Shown here: piece after piece, positions 12,133 to 22,280 of the stretch
Layout of the letters: each line of letters begins with the position of its first letter
Position numbering within the stretch: position 1 is the first letter of the stretch
NCBI GenBank assembly: GCA_947561395.2
Contig: OX387192.1
Coordinates: 12,064,221-12,128,220 of the forward strand
Direction of reading: 5' to 3'
DNA: 64,000 nt
From: Buxus sempervirens
Taxonomy: Eukaryota; Streptophyta; Magnoliopsida; Buxales; Buxaceae
Made by a program: the position numbers and the translations under genes
The notes under the pieces: generated by a model
What the model was told of the DNA's origin: nothing
The model's database searches: none
What the model saw: only the letters and a program-made list of their open reading frames with translations

Positions 12133-14540
12133 TGTAAGACCTTGAAATTTTCAAAATTTTTAATTAAATAAATATCTATAATTTTAAATGTGGTCTTTAC
12201 TGAGATTTGTGATAAATCATATAGGTGATCACATGAATGAAGGAGATCTAGAGTATGATGCAAATCTAACCGTTAGATCATGAAATAATGGGGTAAGTAT
12301 AAAGTTAAGAGTTATTTTTAATCTGATTGATTAGTTGTATGGAAGTTGGTAGAGGTGAGAAACAAGGGATAGGATGGATTAAAATAAGGTTTCTTATTGT
12401 TGTGTACGTCTAATCATATACCTATACCCTACGTAGAGTCTCTGGCGGCTGAGAGGAGAGAAGGAGGAACCGAACCGAAAGAGGAGAAGAAGAACTGAAG
12501 AGCTTTGCTTGTCTTGAAGAGAACTGCATTCTAGAAGGAGTTGTGTGGCTGATAGAGTAGAGATTAGATCCCAAACTAAGAAAACAGAAGAGGAAGAAGG
12601 AAACCTTGAGCAATCAGAGGTAGGTAGCACACCCGTTTAGACGTTAATGTTTTTATTGAGGTTTTGATCATCTAGCATGTTTTGAAGTGTTTTATATATG
12701 TTTTGAGAATGATTAGAGTTGATTTTGATGTATAGAAAGTAGTATATTGCATAGAAAACCAGTTTCGGATTTGGCATTAGCCGCTGTATGTCAAACACTT
12801 GACACGATCACCTGAGCGGTCCTGTCTAGCGACTCGCCTGTAAATTTTAGTTAGTTAGTCGCCCAACAGATCGCTTAAGCGACTAAGGTTGAGCGACAGT
12901 TCAAAACCTGAAAAATATTTAGGTCGCCCATCAAATCGCTTGAGCGCCTTTGTTGAACGCCCAGGTTGTTTTTAGTCTAGATTTAGATACACGATCGCCT
13001 AACCATACCGCTTGAACACCTGGGTTGAGCGATCAACACAGATTTCTGATTTTCTGAATTTTGAGATAAATTTCAATATAAAATTACTTTTAATGATATT
13101 AGATCTTTGAACCAACAAATATTAAGTACTTACAAATTGTTTACATAGATCGTTTGCTTTAAAAACAATTTAATGAGTATTTAGGTATGTTTTGCTAAAA
13201 GAATGTCTTACTTTCGATATTTACGGAATTTGGATTCTTTCACAATCTGATTTGAATTGACTTGAATAATTCTTACTCTGTATAGTATATTTTAAAGTTT
13301 CTTGACTACTGAATCATATTAGAAAAACTTCACACCAGATTTAATATGTTGAGTTATTTTTGAATAGAGTATAAGCTTTGTAAAACCCTAGATGCCACTA
13401 GGCACTATTACCAAATTACATTATTTTGAGTGAGTTGTTGTTATTGGTGTCTAGTGGGCATAGCTGCATATGGATCCATTAGGTTAAGCTCGAGTGTGAA
13501 GAAGTTTTTCTTTGGTTGGATACTTCGAATTTGCATTCGCACTTCCTTTGCAAGTTAGTTTGCATTGGAAGGTCTTCATGTCAATAGATTCTCATTTCAG
13601 ATTTGAGTTGCTGGTGAGTACCCTGTATGTGTGGATTAGCGGCCATCCCCATGTTCAAATTCAAGGGCTGCATGCTTGGGTGGTTCATGCCGAACTCTGT
13701 ATTTCAGATATGAGTTGCTGGTACGTGAGTTTCGTGCGCAATAAAACAATGTCTAGGCCTCATATTGTCAGATTCCATTCAGGTGTGAGGATTTTATTAC
13801 TAACTTCGCTCATTAGTCGCATGGTGGCATAGTGGACAGAGAGTTTCTTATTAAAGGCCTGCTTGTCTTCATGAGTCCTACAATGTCATATGTTAGTTGA
13901 GTTTTGGTTTTGCTTATTGCACCTTTGTGTTGAAAATCATGTTGATGGGAAAGATTAACTTGATGAAATGTTTTTAATTGAGTACTGATTTATTTGTCAA
14001 GATTGTATCCTGAATTTTTGTTTACTTTATCGAGAATGAAAGAATGATTATTTTTATGTATATAAACTGTTTATTCATACATAGTGTTACCTACTGGGAT
14101 ATTCGTATCTCATCCGTGTTTTGTTTTGTGTTGTTTTTCAACTGATCCATGTGAGGAAGACTTGGGGGTTGGTTCTCAGGGCGAGTTTGCTGATTTTCTC
14201 TCAGAGGATTATTATTATCCTGAGTAGACATTGATTGGAGGTTGATACAATTGATTGACACATTTGATTCTTATTTTGATAATTTATGGATTGGATGATT
14301 ATGAGAGTGAGAGTAATAGAAACCATTTTACCAGACTTTTGATTATTATTTATGTGACAATTTGGATGATACTTTTACCTACGTTTATTGATTTTTATTG
14401 ATGTTAGACTTCCGCACTCTAATATTAATTGTTGATTGAATTAAATTTGATTGTTTGGTAATTAGATGCTTTAGGCCCAGTAGCACTTCAGATTCGGGTT
14501 GGGTGCTTGTTTTGCATTGACCCGAGTTCGAGGCGTTACA
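12133..14540 (+). mobile_element. Solo LTR inserted in LINE 2 (2,408 bp)
   Basis: The insert starts TGTAAGACC and ends GGCGTTACA. Flanks are AATCT (12128-12132) and AATTT (14541-14545), a 5-bp target duplication with one change. Removing the insert and one flank copy restores the LINE reading frame exactly at this point. No PBS, PPT or pol is present, so this is a solo LTR (or a very short non-autonomous element). It shares the block GTGTCTAGTGGGCATAGC (about 13447-13464) with the LTRs at 57060 and 58604, and a splice-acceptor-like tail near 14100-14220 with the LTR at the start of the window. Region 12780-13020 holds diverged GATCGCTTGAGCG-type short repeats. Confidence 0.88.
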
Positions 14541-16040
14541 AATTTTATTAAGAGCAAAATATTACGAATCTTAGTAGCCTCAGATAGCCTTTTAGAATGC
14601 ACTTCTATGTTGGGTTGTCAGTCACAAGAACGGCCGATTACTTATCTTGGCCTCCCTCTTGGAGCAAGGCCTAATGTGGTCAGTTTTTGGGATCCTATTG
14701 TGGAGAAAATGAAAAAGAGATTAGCCACTTGGAAAAGGAATTACATTTCCTGAGGGAGAAGGTAACTCTTATTAAGGCAGCCCTTATAAATCTGCCAGTG
14801 TACCATCTGTCTCTCTTTCGAGCCCCAAAAACGGTGATAAGTGTGCTAGAGAAATTGCAAAGGGATTTTCTTTGGGAGGGAAAGGAATCAAAAAAGGATC
14901 ATTTAGTTAGATGGAGTAAAGTATGCCTACTCAAACAACAGGGGGTTTAGGCTTGGGTAATCTATATCTTGGAAACTCTGCCCTTCTAGCAAAGTGGCTT
15001 TGATGATTTGGAGGGGAAAAAGAGAAGCTGTGGCGTAAAATCATTGTAAGCAAATATGATACTCATAGAAATGGGCGTGATATCAATCCGAAGGTTAGCA
15101 TCCGCTATGGCAGTCCATCGAAAGTGATTTCCGCTTTTGTGTCTCAATTTTATCCTTTGGTCAGGCATATTCTTCACTTTGGCTCCTCTTTGAGTTTTTG
15201 GGAGGATTGGTGATGGGGCTCGTCAAGCCTCTCCATTACCTATCCCAGGCTGTTTTGAGCTCGTTTGCTATCCTACCCTCTTGTTTCAGATATTCTTTCT
15301 TGCGATTCTATGGATCTATCTTGGAATCTGCAATTCCGTCGTGAGCTGAGTCCTCTAGAAATAAACTCAGCTCCTTGTTAGATCAGTTGAATCATGTCTC
15401 TTTCGATTCAACCATGTAGGACTCACACTCCTGGTTTTTGTCATCCTGTGGGTTTTTTTCTACATGCTCCTTTTTTACCCATCTGTGCTCAGAAAGTAAT
15501 GTTGGCCCCCTTTCTTTCTCTCCATCCTTTATTTGGCACATTCCTGCCCCACCCAAAGTCCTTATTTTCCTTTAGATTGCTCTTCATAACGGTACTAATA
15601 CTCTTGATAATCTTCAAAGAAGAAGGAAGGGTCTTGCTATCTCGCCTAATGTTTGCATACTTTGCTTCAAAGGGGAGGAGTCCATGGATGACATCTTTCT
15701 ACATTGTGAACTGGTTTCAGTTATCTAGTCTTATTTCCTAGGGCAGCTAGAAGTGAGCTGGGTTCAGCCTAAAACAATCTCTGATTTTTCTTATCAGTGG
15801 CGTTTCCCCATCCTCAAAAGAAAGGGAAAGTTGATGTATCAAGTTGTTTTTTGTGCTACCATGTGGCTGGTTTGGAGAGCCCGAAATAGGTGCATCTTCA
15901 ATGGAGGTACTGCTGTAATGCATACAATTCAAGAAGACATCTCTATTTTGGCAGCTGATTGGGTTAGTACCAGAAAGGAGTTCAAATCTGTCCCAACATC
16001 TGACATTTTGCAGGATTGGGATATAGTTTCCTTTTTGGAT
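14541..16040 (+). pseudogene. LINE 2: RT C-terminal region and CCHC domain after the insert
   Basis: The LINE resumes with IKSKILRILVASDS, then CQSQERPITYLGLPLGARP and KRLATWKRNYIS. A frameshift near 14750 follows, then LIKAALINLPVYHLSLFRAP and DFLWEGKESKKDHLVRWSKVCL. After several more shifts the CX2C...H...C segment appears around 15650-15720 (VCILC, then MDDIFLHCEL in mixed frames). The last frame 15753-16043 ends with WLVWRARNRCIFNGG, a common LINE C-terminal motif. The 3' UTR of about 170 bp follows. Confidence 0.8.
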
Positions 16041-16229
16041 TAGCCTATTTCAGTTTCAATTTCCTATTGTTTAGTTACTCCCTAGGGCGTGTTCCTACTA
16101 GCTAGTTTTGGTTTTTTTGTTTTGTCTTTTCTTCTGTTCTTCCATATCTCATGGTTTTGTACTTTTCTCTCCCTCTAAGTTTTAATATATCTTTCATCAT
16201 TCATATCAAAAGACACCTCTGATTCATCA

Positions 16230-16487
16230 GACTTAAGAAAGACAATAGATCTTCTATTTTGTGCTAGAATCAAAATCCAATAAGGAGAGGATGAATTGAC
16301 TATCCATAGCTTGCCTTAGCTTTTTGAATGCCTCCACGGATTTAGGGGTCCAAGAAAATGAGTTCTTTAATATATCATTAATTTTCCATTCAATTTTTCC
16401 ATAATCCTTCACAACCTTTAGGCAATGCCCAGTAAGGCCCAAAAAACAAAGGAAGTGATTTAAATGATATAAAAAGTGTCCATTCAA
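16230..16487 (-). pseudogene. Ty3/gypsy RT-RNase H connection fragment
   Basis: Minus-strand translation gives FLGLTGHCLKVVKDYGKIEW, then FSWTPKSVEAFKKLRQAM and FILSLLDFD. These match the RT to RNase H connection of gypsy polyproteins (FLGLTGYYRRFV... and FxWTxExxxAFxxLKxAM). No other pol domain is attached. The last 70 bases are repeated at 5.1 kb on the far side of the LINE pair. That suggests both LINEs landed in, or were duplicated with, one older gypsy relic. Confidence 0.75.
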
Positions 16488-17640
16488 GCATACATGAGAT
16501 CTTTCAGGATTAGATGCAAACCTATTGCCTCAAAATAATAAAGCCAACATGTTCAATGGTAGAATGTCTAAACCTGCATTTGTTTTTCTTTTCAAACACT
16601 TAGTACAATGTAAAAATGCTTAAAATAATCATGTCATTATTTAGTATGATCCTCCTTGAATGAGGTCGAAAGATTTTCTTTGTGAACCATTAAAAAAAAA
16701 TGGATGGCACATTAATTTATCATATGGCATTTCAAGAAATTTATAGTACCCTTTTTGTGTTTAAAAACCTTCTAGAGGGTGGTTACACTTGCACTAGCCA
16801 TTCAATACTCAAAACTATTAAGAAGAAAGGTGTTAAATCAAGCTATCACATGAACTCCTATTTTGTGGCTATCAACCAGTTTCAGAGTATAACTGTTACT
16901 TTGAGGGTGATTAACCATCTGAGTTGGGGATATAAAGACAGCTTAATTTTTCGGTAATAGTAAATGAAATTTAAATACATCCAACTCTCCTTCTTTAAAA
17001 CTAAAAACCTATGAGTGAGCCACCCTTCTTAAAATAAAGCAACTATTCATACTGGATAGTGGAACCGTCTATAACTAGTTACATATTAACTGCTTCTCAA
17101 AAAAGATGGAAAGGGCTTCTGGTATGGTAGCTAGGCCCATAACATTTGGCATCAAATCAAGCCTCCATGTCTTCAGTTCAAGTCATGGAAAGCTACTTAG
17201 AGCAGAATGTGAGCCACCCAAAGGGGGGTAAAGGACAATTTGTCGCCAGATTGAAAGCTAACTAGAGCAAAAGCCACTGCGAAATGGCTACTTGACTCAA
17301 AGTGTGAGACATCACAAAGAAGGGAAAAGGAATGCCTGCTGCTAGAATGAAAACTACAGAGTGAGAGTTGCTTAAGATGTTGGTTGTGGTAGCCTGATAC
17401 TGTATTATGACCCTAGAGAGTTATATGACTAGATTTGATCTATTCCATCAATCATGAGCCTTTTGGAATATTTGTTAGGTCCATAACAGATGAAAATCCA
17501 TTTACTCTAGAAAACAAACACACACACATAGATAGATAGATAGATAGATAGATATATATATATAGACTGTAGAAAAAAGCAAACTAGAATTTTTACCACC
17601 AAAACTGAAATTGGTCCGAATATAAAACTTAAGGTAATAA
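16488..17640. other. No gene recognised; (GATA)n/(TA)n microsatellite
   Basis: No open frame or repeat here carries a domain I recognise. A CACACATA-(GATA)n-(TA)n tract lies at about 17518-17566. The rest is unassigned, possibly intron or 3' flank of the minus-strand gene start at 17725-18034. Confidence 0.5.
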
Positions 17641-17724
17641 AAAATTAAATCCGAGAAATTCCTCTAAATATTGACGAAGCTAAACAAATTCAAGAGACAA
17701 GGGCTTTAAATTACAAACGCATAC

Positions 17725-18034
17725 TTTCTCTGTAAGAGTTGCTGCTTTCAGCTCCTGTAATGGGACTTCAACCGTATTTTTCACTCTCTTTTTCCTAACA
17801 AAAACGGCAAGCTCTGGTCCAGAAACCCCATGAGAAGATTCAGAACCTGAGAAACGACAAAGGAAAGACTTCATTTCAGAAAATACAAATTACAAATCAA
17901 GCTTACTAAGAAAAAACAAAACATAAAAAGAGATACCCAATGCCGGGTTGGAGATTCTAACCTGCTTTTGATTCTGAAACGGGGTTATCGGGTTTTGATG
18001 GAAGACTTCGCGTAGAAAATCTTGTTTTTGGCAT
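17725..18034 (-). CDS. Probable 5' end of a host gene (two exons), unknown function
   Basis: ATG at 18034 opens MPKTRFSTRSLPSKPDNPVS (exon 1, 18034-17962). A GT-AG intron (17961-17847, GTTAGA...TTTCTCAG) follows, in phase 1. Exon 2 (17846 to about 17725) continues in frame with SESSHGVSGPELAVFVRKKR and VPLQELKAATLTEK, and ends at a donor-like AAA|GTATGC. The basic, serine-rich start and clean splice signals look like a real gene. I do not recognise the protein, and no further exon could be identified downstream. It may be truncated: LINE and gypsy remains begin 1.2 kb downstream. The region upstream of the ATG is AT-rich with TATAAAATATTATAAAA at about 18121-18138. Confidence 0.5.
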
Positions 18035-18323
18035 TTTCAAGTTAATCCGAGCATAAGCGAATGGAATTATCGGATTTCTGACGAAAATGAGAGACATTTG
18101 GACGAGCAGCAAAAATTTTATTATAAAATATTATAAAAAGCATGGATTTGCCTTTTTTTAAAACCCCTCACATGAATGGGATGGGGCCCAAATGAATGGT
18201 GGGGCCCTCCAATGAATGGTGGGACCCCACACTGCATGTGAGAGGCTGTATGCAGCCTCCGCTGCAGAGGATGCCAGTCCAAAGCAGCATTTCGTTTCCC
18301 CTCTTATCATTGTTGTTTGCAAA

Positions 18324-18701
18324 GGTTTTGAGTTTTGGTGCCGATGAGCGTACCGATCCCTAAAAAAATCGACACGCCGCTGACGTGCCGACGAAATGCT
18401 GGAAAAATCAAGAAGGCAAAAAACTAGGAAAAAAATTGATTTTTTTTCTTCTGTCAAAATTTCGCTGACACGCCGCTCTGTTTCGCCAGCACGCCGCAAA
18501 ATTCGCTAATGAAAATTTTAAAAAAATCAATTTTTTCTCTCTTTATCGCCTGTTTAGCTCGTTTTGGCCCGTTTCGTCGGCACGCTGCAAAAAATCGGTC
18601 GATTTGCAAGTAAGTGATTTTCCTGCACTGAAACGCATCGATACCTCTCAAAAAACAAAATTTCGACGACACATCACGATGTACTGCCAAAACTGTAAAC
18701 C
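18324..18701. mobile_element. Second Mutator-like MITE, inverted relative to 1839-2175
   Basis: Ends GGTTTTGAGTTTTGG and the complement of CCAAAACTGTAAACC form a 15-bp inverted repeat with three differences. The interior matches the 1839-2175 element read backwards (TTTTGGTGCCGATG near the left end, CACGCCGC and TTTCGCTGACACGCC inside). Flanks TTGTTTGCA and TACTTTGCA may be a worn 9-bp duplication if two extra A bases are assigned to the element. The interval 18702-19488 holds nothing further. Confidence 0.6.
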
Positions 18702-19488
18702 TACTTTGCACATTTCTTTTTTGTTGTTTTTTCGGTATGAACCGGGTTGGGATAGGGGGACCGGCCCATACGATCCCATGAACTATGCTATGCTAGTCTT
18801 TACCACCGGTGACGCCTCCCTAAATCTCATTCGGGTATGAGCCACACCTCTGTTAAGGGAAAATTGGATTTTAGCCGTGCTTCTTAAAAATAATTACAAT
18901 TCAGTCATATAATCTTCATAACTAACAATTAGTGACACTTTATTTAAATAATTGAGAATAAGTTTTATTTTAATGTTCACATAATTTCTTCCAAAAGTAC
19001 CCTTATCAACCTTTTGTAATCATGATTTCTTGTAAATTTTATAAGTCTTTTAAGGGTATTTCTAGAAAAAATTCTTTATGAACAATAAAACAACACTTGT
19101 TGTTAATTATTTTAGAAAAGCATCCATAATTTTCCAATGAAGAATTGGATGATTGAATTTGAATTATGTTTAAAAAGCACCACTAAAAAGCAATTTTCCG
19201 TTTGTTTAAAGAAATAAAAATAAATAAATAAATAAATAATTAGTAAATGCGCATCCTTTGTTATGTGAACCATAGTCCAACAAGTAGAAACTGGTTGGAA
19301 TCTATTTGAAAGGAGTACGTTGTTTTCTAAAATTCGAAGGCTTTTCTAGAAGTCGAAAGGCAAAATTTTCATGTAATGCAATGATAGTGAATGATCTTGT
19401 AGGAGGGAGAAGAAGAAAAGGCTTGCAAGAGGGAGAAGAAGAAATGTTGTTTTTGCAATACATTTCAACTCAAGTGTTGACTCTACAC

Positions 19489-19903
19489 AGAGCCAGCAAC
19501 GGGTCAGGTTCGGGTTAATCGGTTTGGGTGGGGTTGACACCCCCCCTGCGCCCGATTAATGGCGGGTTGGAAAAACCCCAAACCAAACCCAACCCGCCAA
19601 CCCGATTAAAAAAAATTTTTTTTCTTAAAAAATTTGATTAGAATAGGGTTGGGAGCTTAATCGGGTCATGTCATAATAGGGTTGGGGGTTAAACAGGTCG
19701 TGTCGGATCACTTTTTTCCGATTTCTTTTTTAATCGGATAACCTGTTGGGTTGCCGAGTTATAATCAGGTTGACCCGATTACGGGCGGGTTGAGAAAATC
19801 CCAACCCGCACCCAACCCAATTAATATACAGGTCAACCCAAACCCGTTTAAATCGGGTTGGTTAGGGTTGACCCATCGGGTCGGGCCACTTTTTGCCAAC
19901 TCT
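19489..19903. mobile_element. hAT-like MITE, 415 bp
   Basis: The ends AGAGCCAGCAACGGGTC and the complement of GCCACTTTTTGCCAACTCT form an imperfect inverted repeat of the GGCTGGCAA type seen in many plant hAT MITEs. Flanks CTCTACAC (19481-19488) and ATCTGCAC (19904-19911) agree at 6 of 8 positions, the hAT duplication length. The interior is filled with GGGTTGGG/CCCAACCC and AACCCGATTA repeats. Nothing codes here. The 19912-20450 interval has no feature I can support. Confidence 0.6.
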
Positions 19904-20454
19904 ATCTGCACTTTCCGGTCTCATTATGTTGATTCCATGTGTCGCAAAGTATGCCAGCACTCCTACAAGTGCAATGACTCAAAAAGGTTAAATCACAAGC
20001 ACTTGGTTTGTATAGGAAAAGGAACAATGATCGGTTAGGTTGTAGAACATTTGTCGATTCAGTTGTATTTATGCCACCTATATATTTTGTTACGTGCCAA
20101 GCGAAAGTTTGAAATTTGGGCTCTTCCTTCGGCAAAGGTTCAATGCAATAAACAAAAATGGTACTAAGATAATAAACACACGTGTTATAAAGCTACCAGC
20201 CAATGATGGTTGATCGATATTATGATGATAAGATAAATGTGTGAATTTAATTACAAAAGCCAACGGCCATGTAAGAAATCGGCCAACGATAAAAAGGGAA
20301 TTCATCAAAGTGATCAACTTAAAATGAAAAAGAACTAAACGAAGAAAACCAATATGATAGTGTTGATTGAGTTGTTGCATTCATTCTCCATTCACGTTTT
20401 GTTGCTTTTACACTTGCGCTTTGTTAGTTAATTCGTTCATAACTCCCTACTAAG

Positions 20455-21010
20455 GTTTGCGGCGTGCCGCCGAAATTTCGGATTTTGTAGCCTCAGCAAT
20501 GCATTTCGTCAGGGGAAATCGCCGGGGGTGTTTCCCCGGCGATTTGTTTCGAAATGCCGTCGAAACCCAGCGAAATTTCACTGGGTTTCAAACGAAAAAT
20601 TTTTGCGACTGAATCGCGCGCAGGTGAAGATTCATTTCTCTGCTTCTCTTCTATCTTCGTATTCCTAATCTTGTTTTTCTGCAAATCGCTGGGGGTGTTT
20701 CCCCAGCGATTTGTTTCGAAATGCCGTCGAAACCCAGCGAAATTTTGTTGGGTTTCAAACGAAATTTTTTTGCGACCAAATCGCGCGCAAGTGAAGATTC
20801 ATTTCTCTGCTTCTCTTCTATCTTCGTATTCCTGATCTTGTTTTTCTTCAAATCACCGGGGGTGTTTCCCCGGCGATTTGTTTCGAAATGCCGACGAAAC
20901 CCAGCGAAATTTTGCTGGGTTTCAAACGAAATTTTTTTGCGACCAAATCGCGTGCAAGTGAAGATTCATTTCTCTGCTTCTCTTCTATCTTCATATTCCT
21001 GATCTTGTTT
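20455..21010 (+). repeat. Three 167-bp tandem repeats with strong hairpins
   Basis: Units begin near 20513, 20680 and 20847, spaced 167 bp. Each has a 12-bp stem (AAATCGCCGGGG with CCCCGGCGATTT, for example 20516-20527 with 20534-20545) and a second near-perfect inverted repeat centred on GAAACCCAGCGAAATTT. A T/C-rich tail (CTTCTCTTCTATCTTCGTATTCC) closes each unit. The first 50 bases (GGCGTGCCGCCGAAATTTCG) resemble the MITE interior at 1839-2175, so the array may have grown from a MITE end. Confidence 0.85.
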
Positions 21011-21074
21011 TTTTTCTTCCTACCTTGCTTCGTTCCTCATTTCCACATGTTTGCAATCCGAATCGAAGAGCTCG

Positions 21075-21332
21075 ATGTCCTCATCCGATCTTCGTTCGTT
21101 AGAAGTTACAAACTTAGAACGGAAACATAGCATGAACCGCTGCGGAGACCCTCCAGAGAAAACGAAGATCGTCACTGGATATTACAACCCCAACTGTGGA
21201 CTATATTTGCTTCTTACGTGCCGTGTGGCTTTGATGTTCTTTGGTAAACTTCTGGTTATACTCTGCACCTCGGCATGGTTGTACTTTGCTCGTTGCCGAA
21301 GTATGGCCAAAGATGGCGGGGAAATATGGTGA
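21075..21332 (+). CDS. Small open frame, 85 codons, unknown
   Basis: ATG at 21075 opens MSSSDLRSLEVTNLERKHSM. It continues with VTGYYNPNCGLYLLLTCRVA and a hydrophobic stretch (LMFFGKLLVILCTSAWLYFA) that could span a membrane, and stops at 21330-21332. The composition is protein-like and the frame starts right after the 167-bp repeat array. I do not recognise it. It could be a host gene exon whose partner exons were lost, a short membrane protein or chance. An upstream in-frame ATG at 21051 adds eight residues. Confidence 0.3.
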   Translation: MSSSDLRSLEVTNLERKHSMNRCGDPPEKTKIVTGYYNPNCGLYLLLTCRVALMFFGKLLVILCTSAWLYFARCRSMAKDGGEIW

Positions 21333-21477
21333 AATCGCCTGAAATAAATTCGAAGGAGTACAAGAATAATTTAGATATCGGAAATTCTCATTTTTAGATA
21401 CTTGTCTCTTTGTAATTTAAAGACATCATTCACATATTAATATATTATCCCATAATTTATTAACTTGTACGAAGGAA

Positions 21478-21676
21478 CAACTGTAGAGAGACAGAAGATG
21501 TCTTGCTTGCTTGAGCAACAAGCAAAGAGGCTAATAGTGAAAATAGAAAGTCTTTGGGGGCGTCCTTTTGGCCACGTCAACTGTAGAGAGACAGAAGATG
21601 TCTTGCTTGCTTGAGCAACAAGCAAGGCTAATAGTGAAAACAGAAAAGTCTTTAGGGGCATCCTTTTGGCCACGTT
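21478..21676. repeat. Tandem duplication, period 100 bp
   Basis: CAACTGTAGAGAGACAGAAG starts at 21478 and again at 21578. The two copies differ by a 4-bp deletion and a few substitutions, so the duplication is fairly young. Each copy contains CTTGCTTG...CAAGCAAG, which can fold back on itself. Confidence 0.85.
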
Positions 21677-21744
21677 GAGAACATTTTTTTATAATCCCGA
21701 TGTCTTTGTCTGCAATTTCTGAACATTCCGAATCCTATTGATGG

Positions 21745-22275
21745 TGGTCAAAATTTTGTTGGCACGCCGATGTGTGCTGACGAAATTTCGGCAAAACAGA
21801 AAAAAAATCATTTTTTTAACCAAACAACAATTAAATCGTTTTTCTGCTGTTCCGGCAATTTTTCAATGGACGGCACACTTGTCAATATCGAAACTGTAAT
21901 CCTTGCTCCCCACTACTCTTCATGGTAGTTTGTGGTTTATTTGAATTTTTTTTCCTGCCCATTGTCCTCCTCACGTACCTCTTAGTGCACACTCCTTTAT
22001 TATGTTCCTCACTCTCTCCTTTTATTTTATTGGCTATGTGTCTCTATATGAGTTTGTCTTTTTAAATTCTACACAAGGATTACAGTTTCGGTTTGGAGAA
22101 GCGTGCCGCCCTTTGGGAAAAACGGCACTAGAGAAAAAGCAACGAAACGAAGAAAAAACGGTTTGTTTGAAATTTTGTCGAAATTTCGCCGGCATGCCGA
22201 AAATTTCAGAAACAATTTGTTTTTGAATGCCGTTTGGCTAAAAAATGGGTTTTTTTAAAAGTTTCAACGTGTACC
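21745..22275. mobile_element. MITE-derived sequence in two inverted pieces
   Basis: The left piece (about 21745-21905) ends CGAAACTGTAATCCTTG. The right piece starts with its complement at about 22074 (CAAGGATTACAGTTTCG) and runs to the edge of the 21-kb retrotransposon. Both contain the family motifs GGCACGCCG, GACGAAATTTCG and CGCCGGCATGCCG. Together they form a 17-bp inverted repeat around about 170 bp of AT-rich DNA. Exact element ends are not resolved. The 21-kb element has inserted at or just inside the right edge. Confidence 0.5.
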
Positions 22276-22280
22276 AAAGC
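22276..22280. other. Target site duplication AAAGC, left copy
   Basis: AAAGC here and at 43235-43239 matches perfectly. Five bases is the Ty3/gypsy length. The right copy continues into AAGCAGAGAAG, which is flanking DNA. Confidence 0.95.

Larger units (their letters stand above)
10232..16210 (+). mobile_element. L1-type LINE, 5'-truncated and split by a solo LTR
   Basis: Coding similarity begins within the endonuclease domain (VYGPPRALN at about 10285) and runs to the CCHC region at about 16040. The 3' UTR ends near 16210 without a clear poly(A). The element is interrupted at 12132/14541 by the LTR insert. The proteins differ from those of the neighbouring minus-strand LINE throughout, so this is a separate insertion and not an inverted piece of the same one. 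Stops at about 10914, 11480 and 11627, plus frameshifts near 11235 and 14750, make it inactive. Confidence 0.9.
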
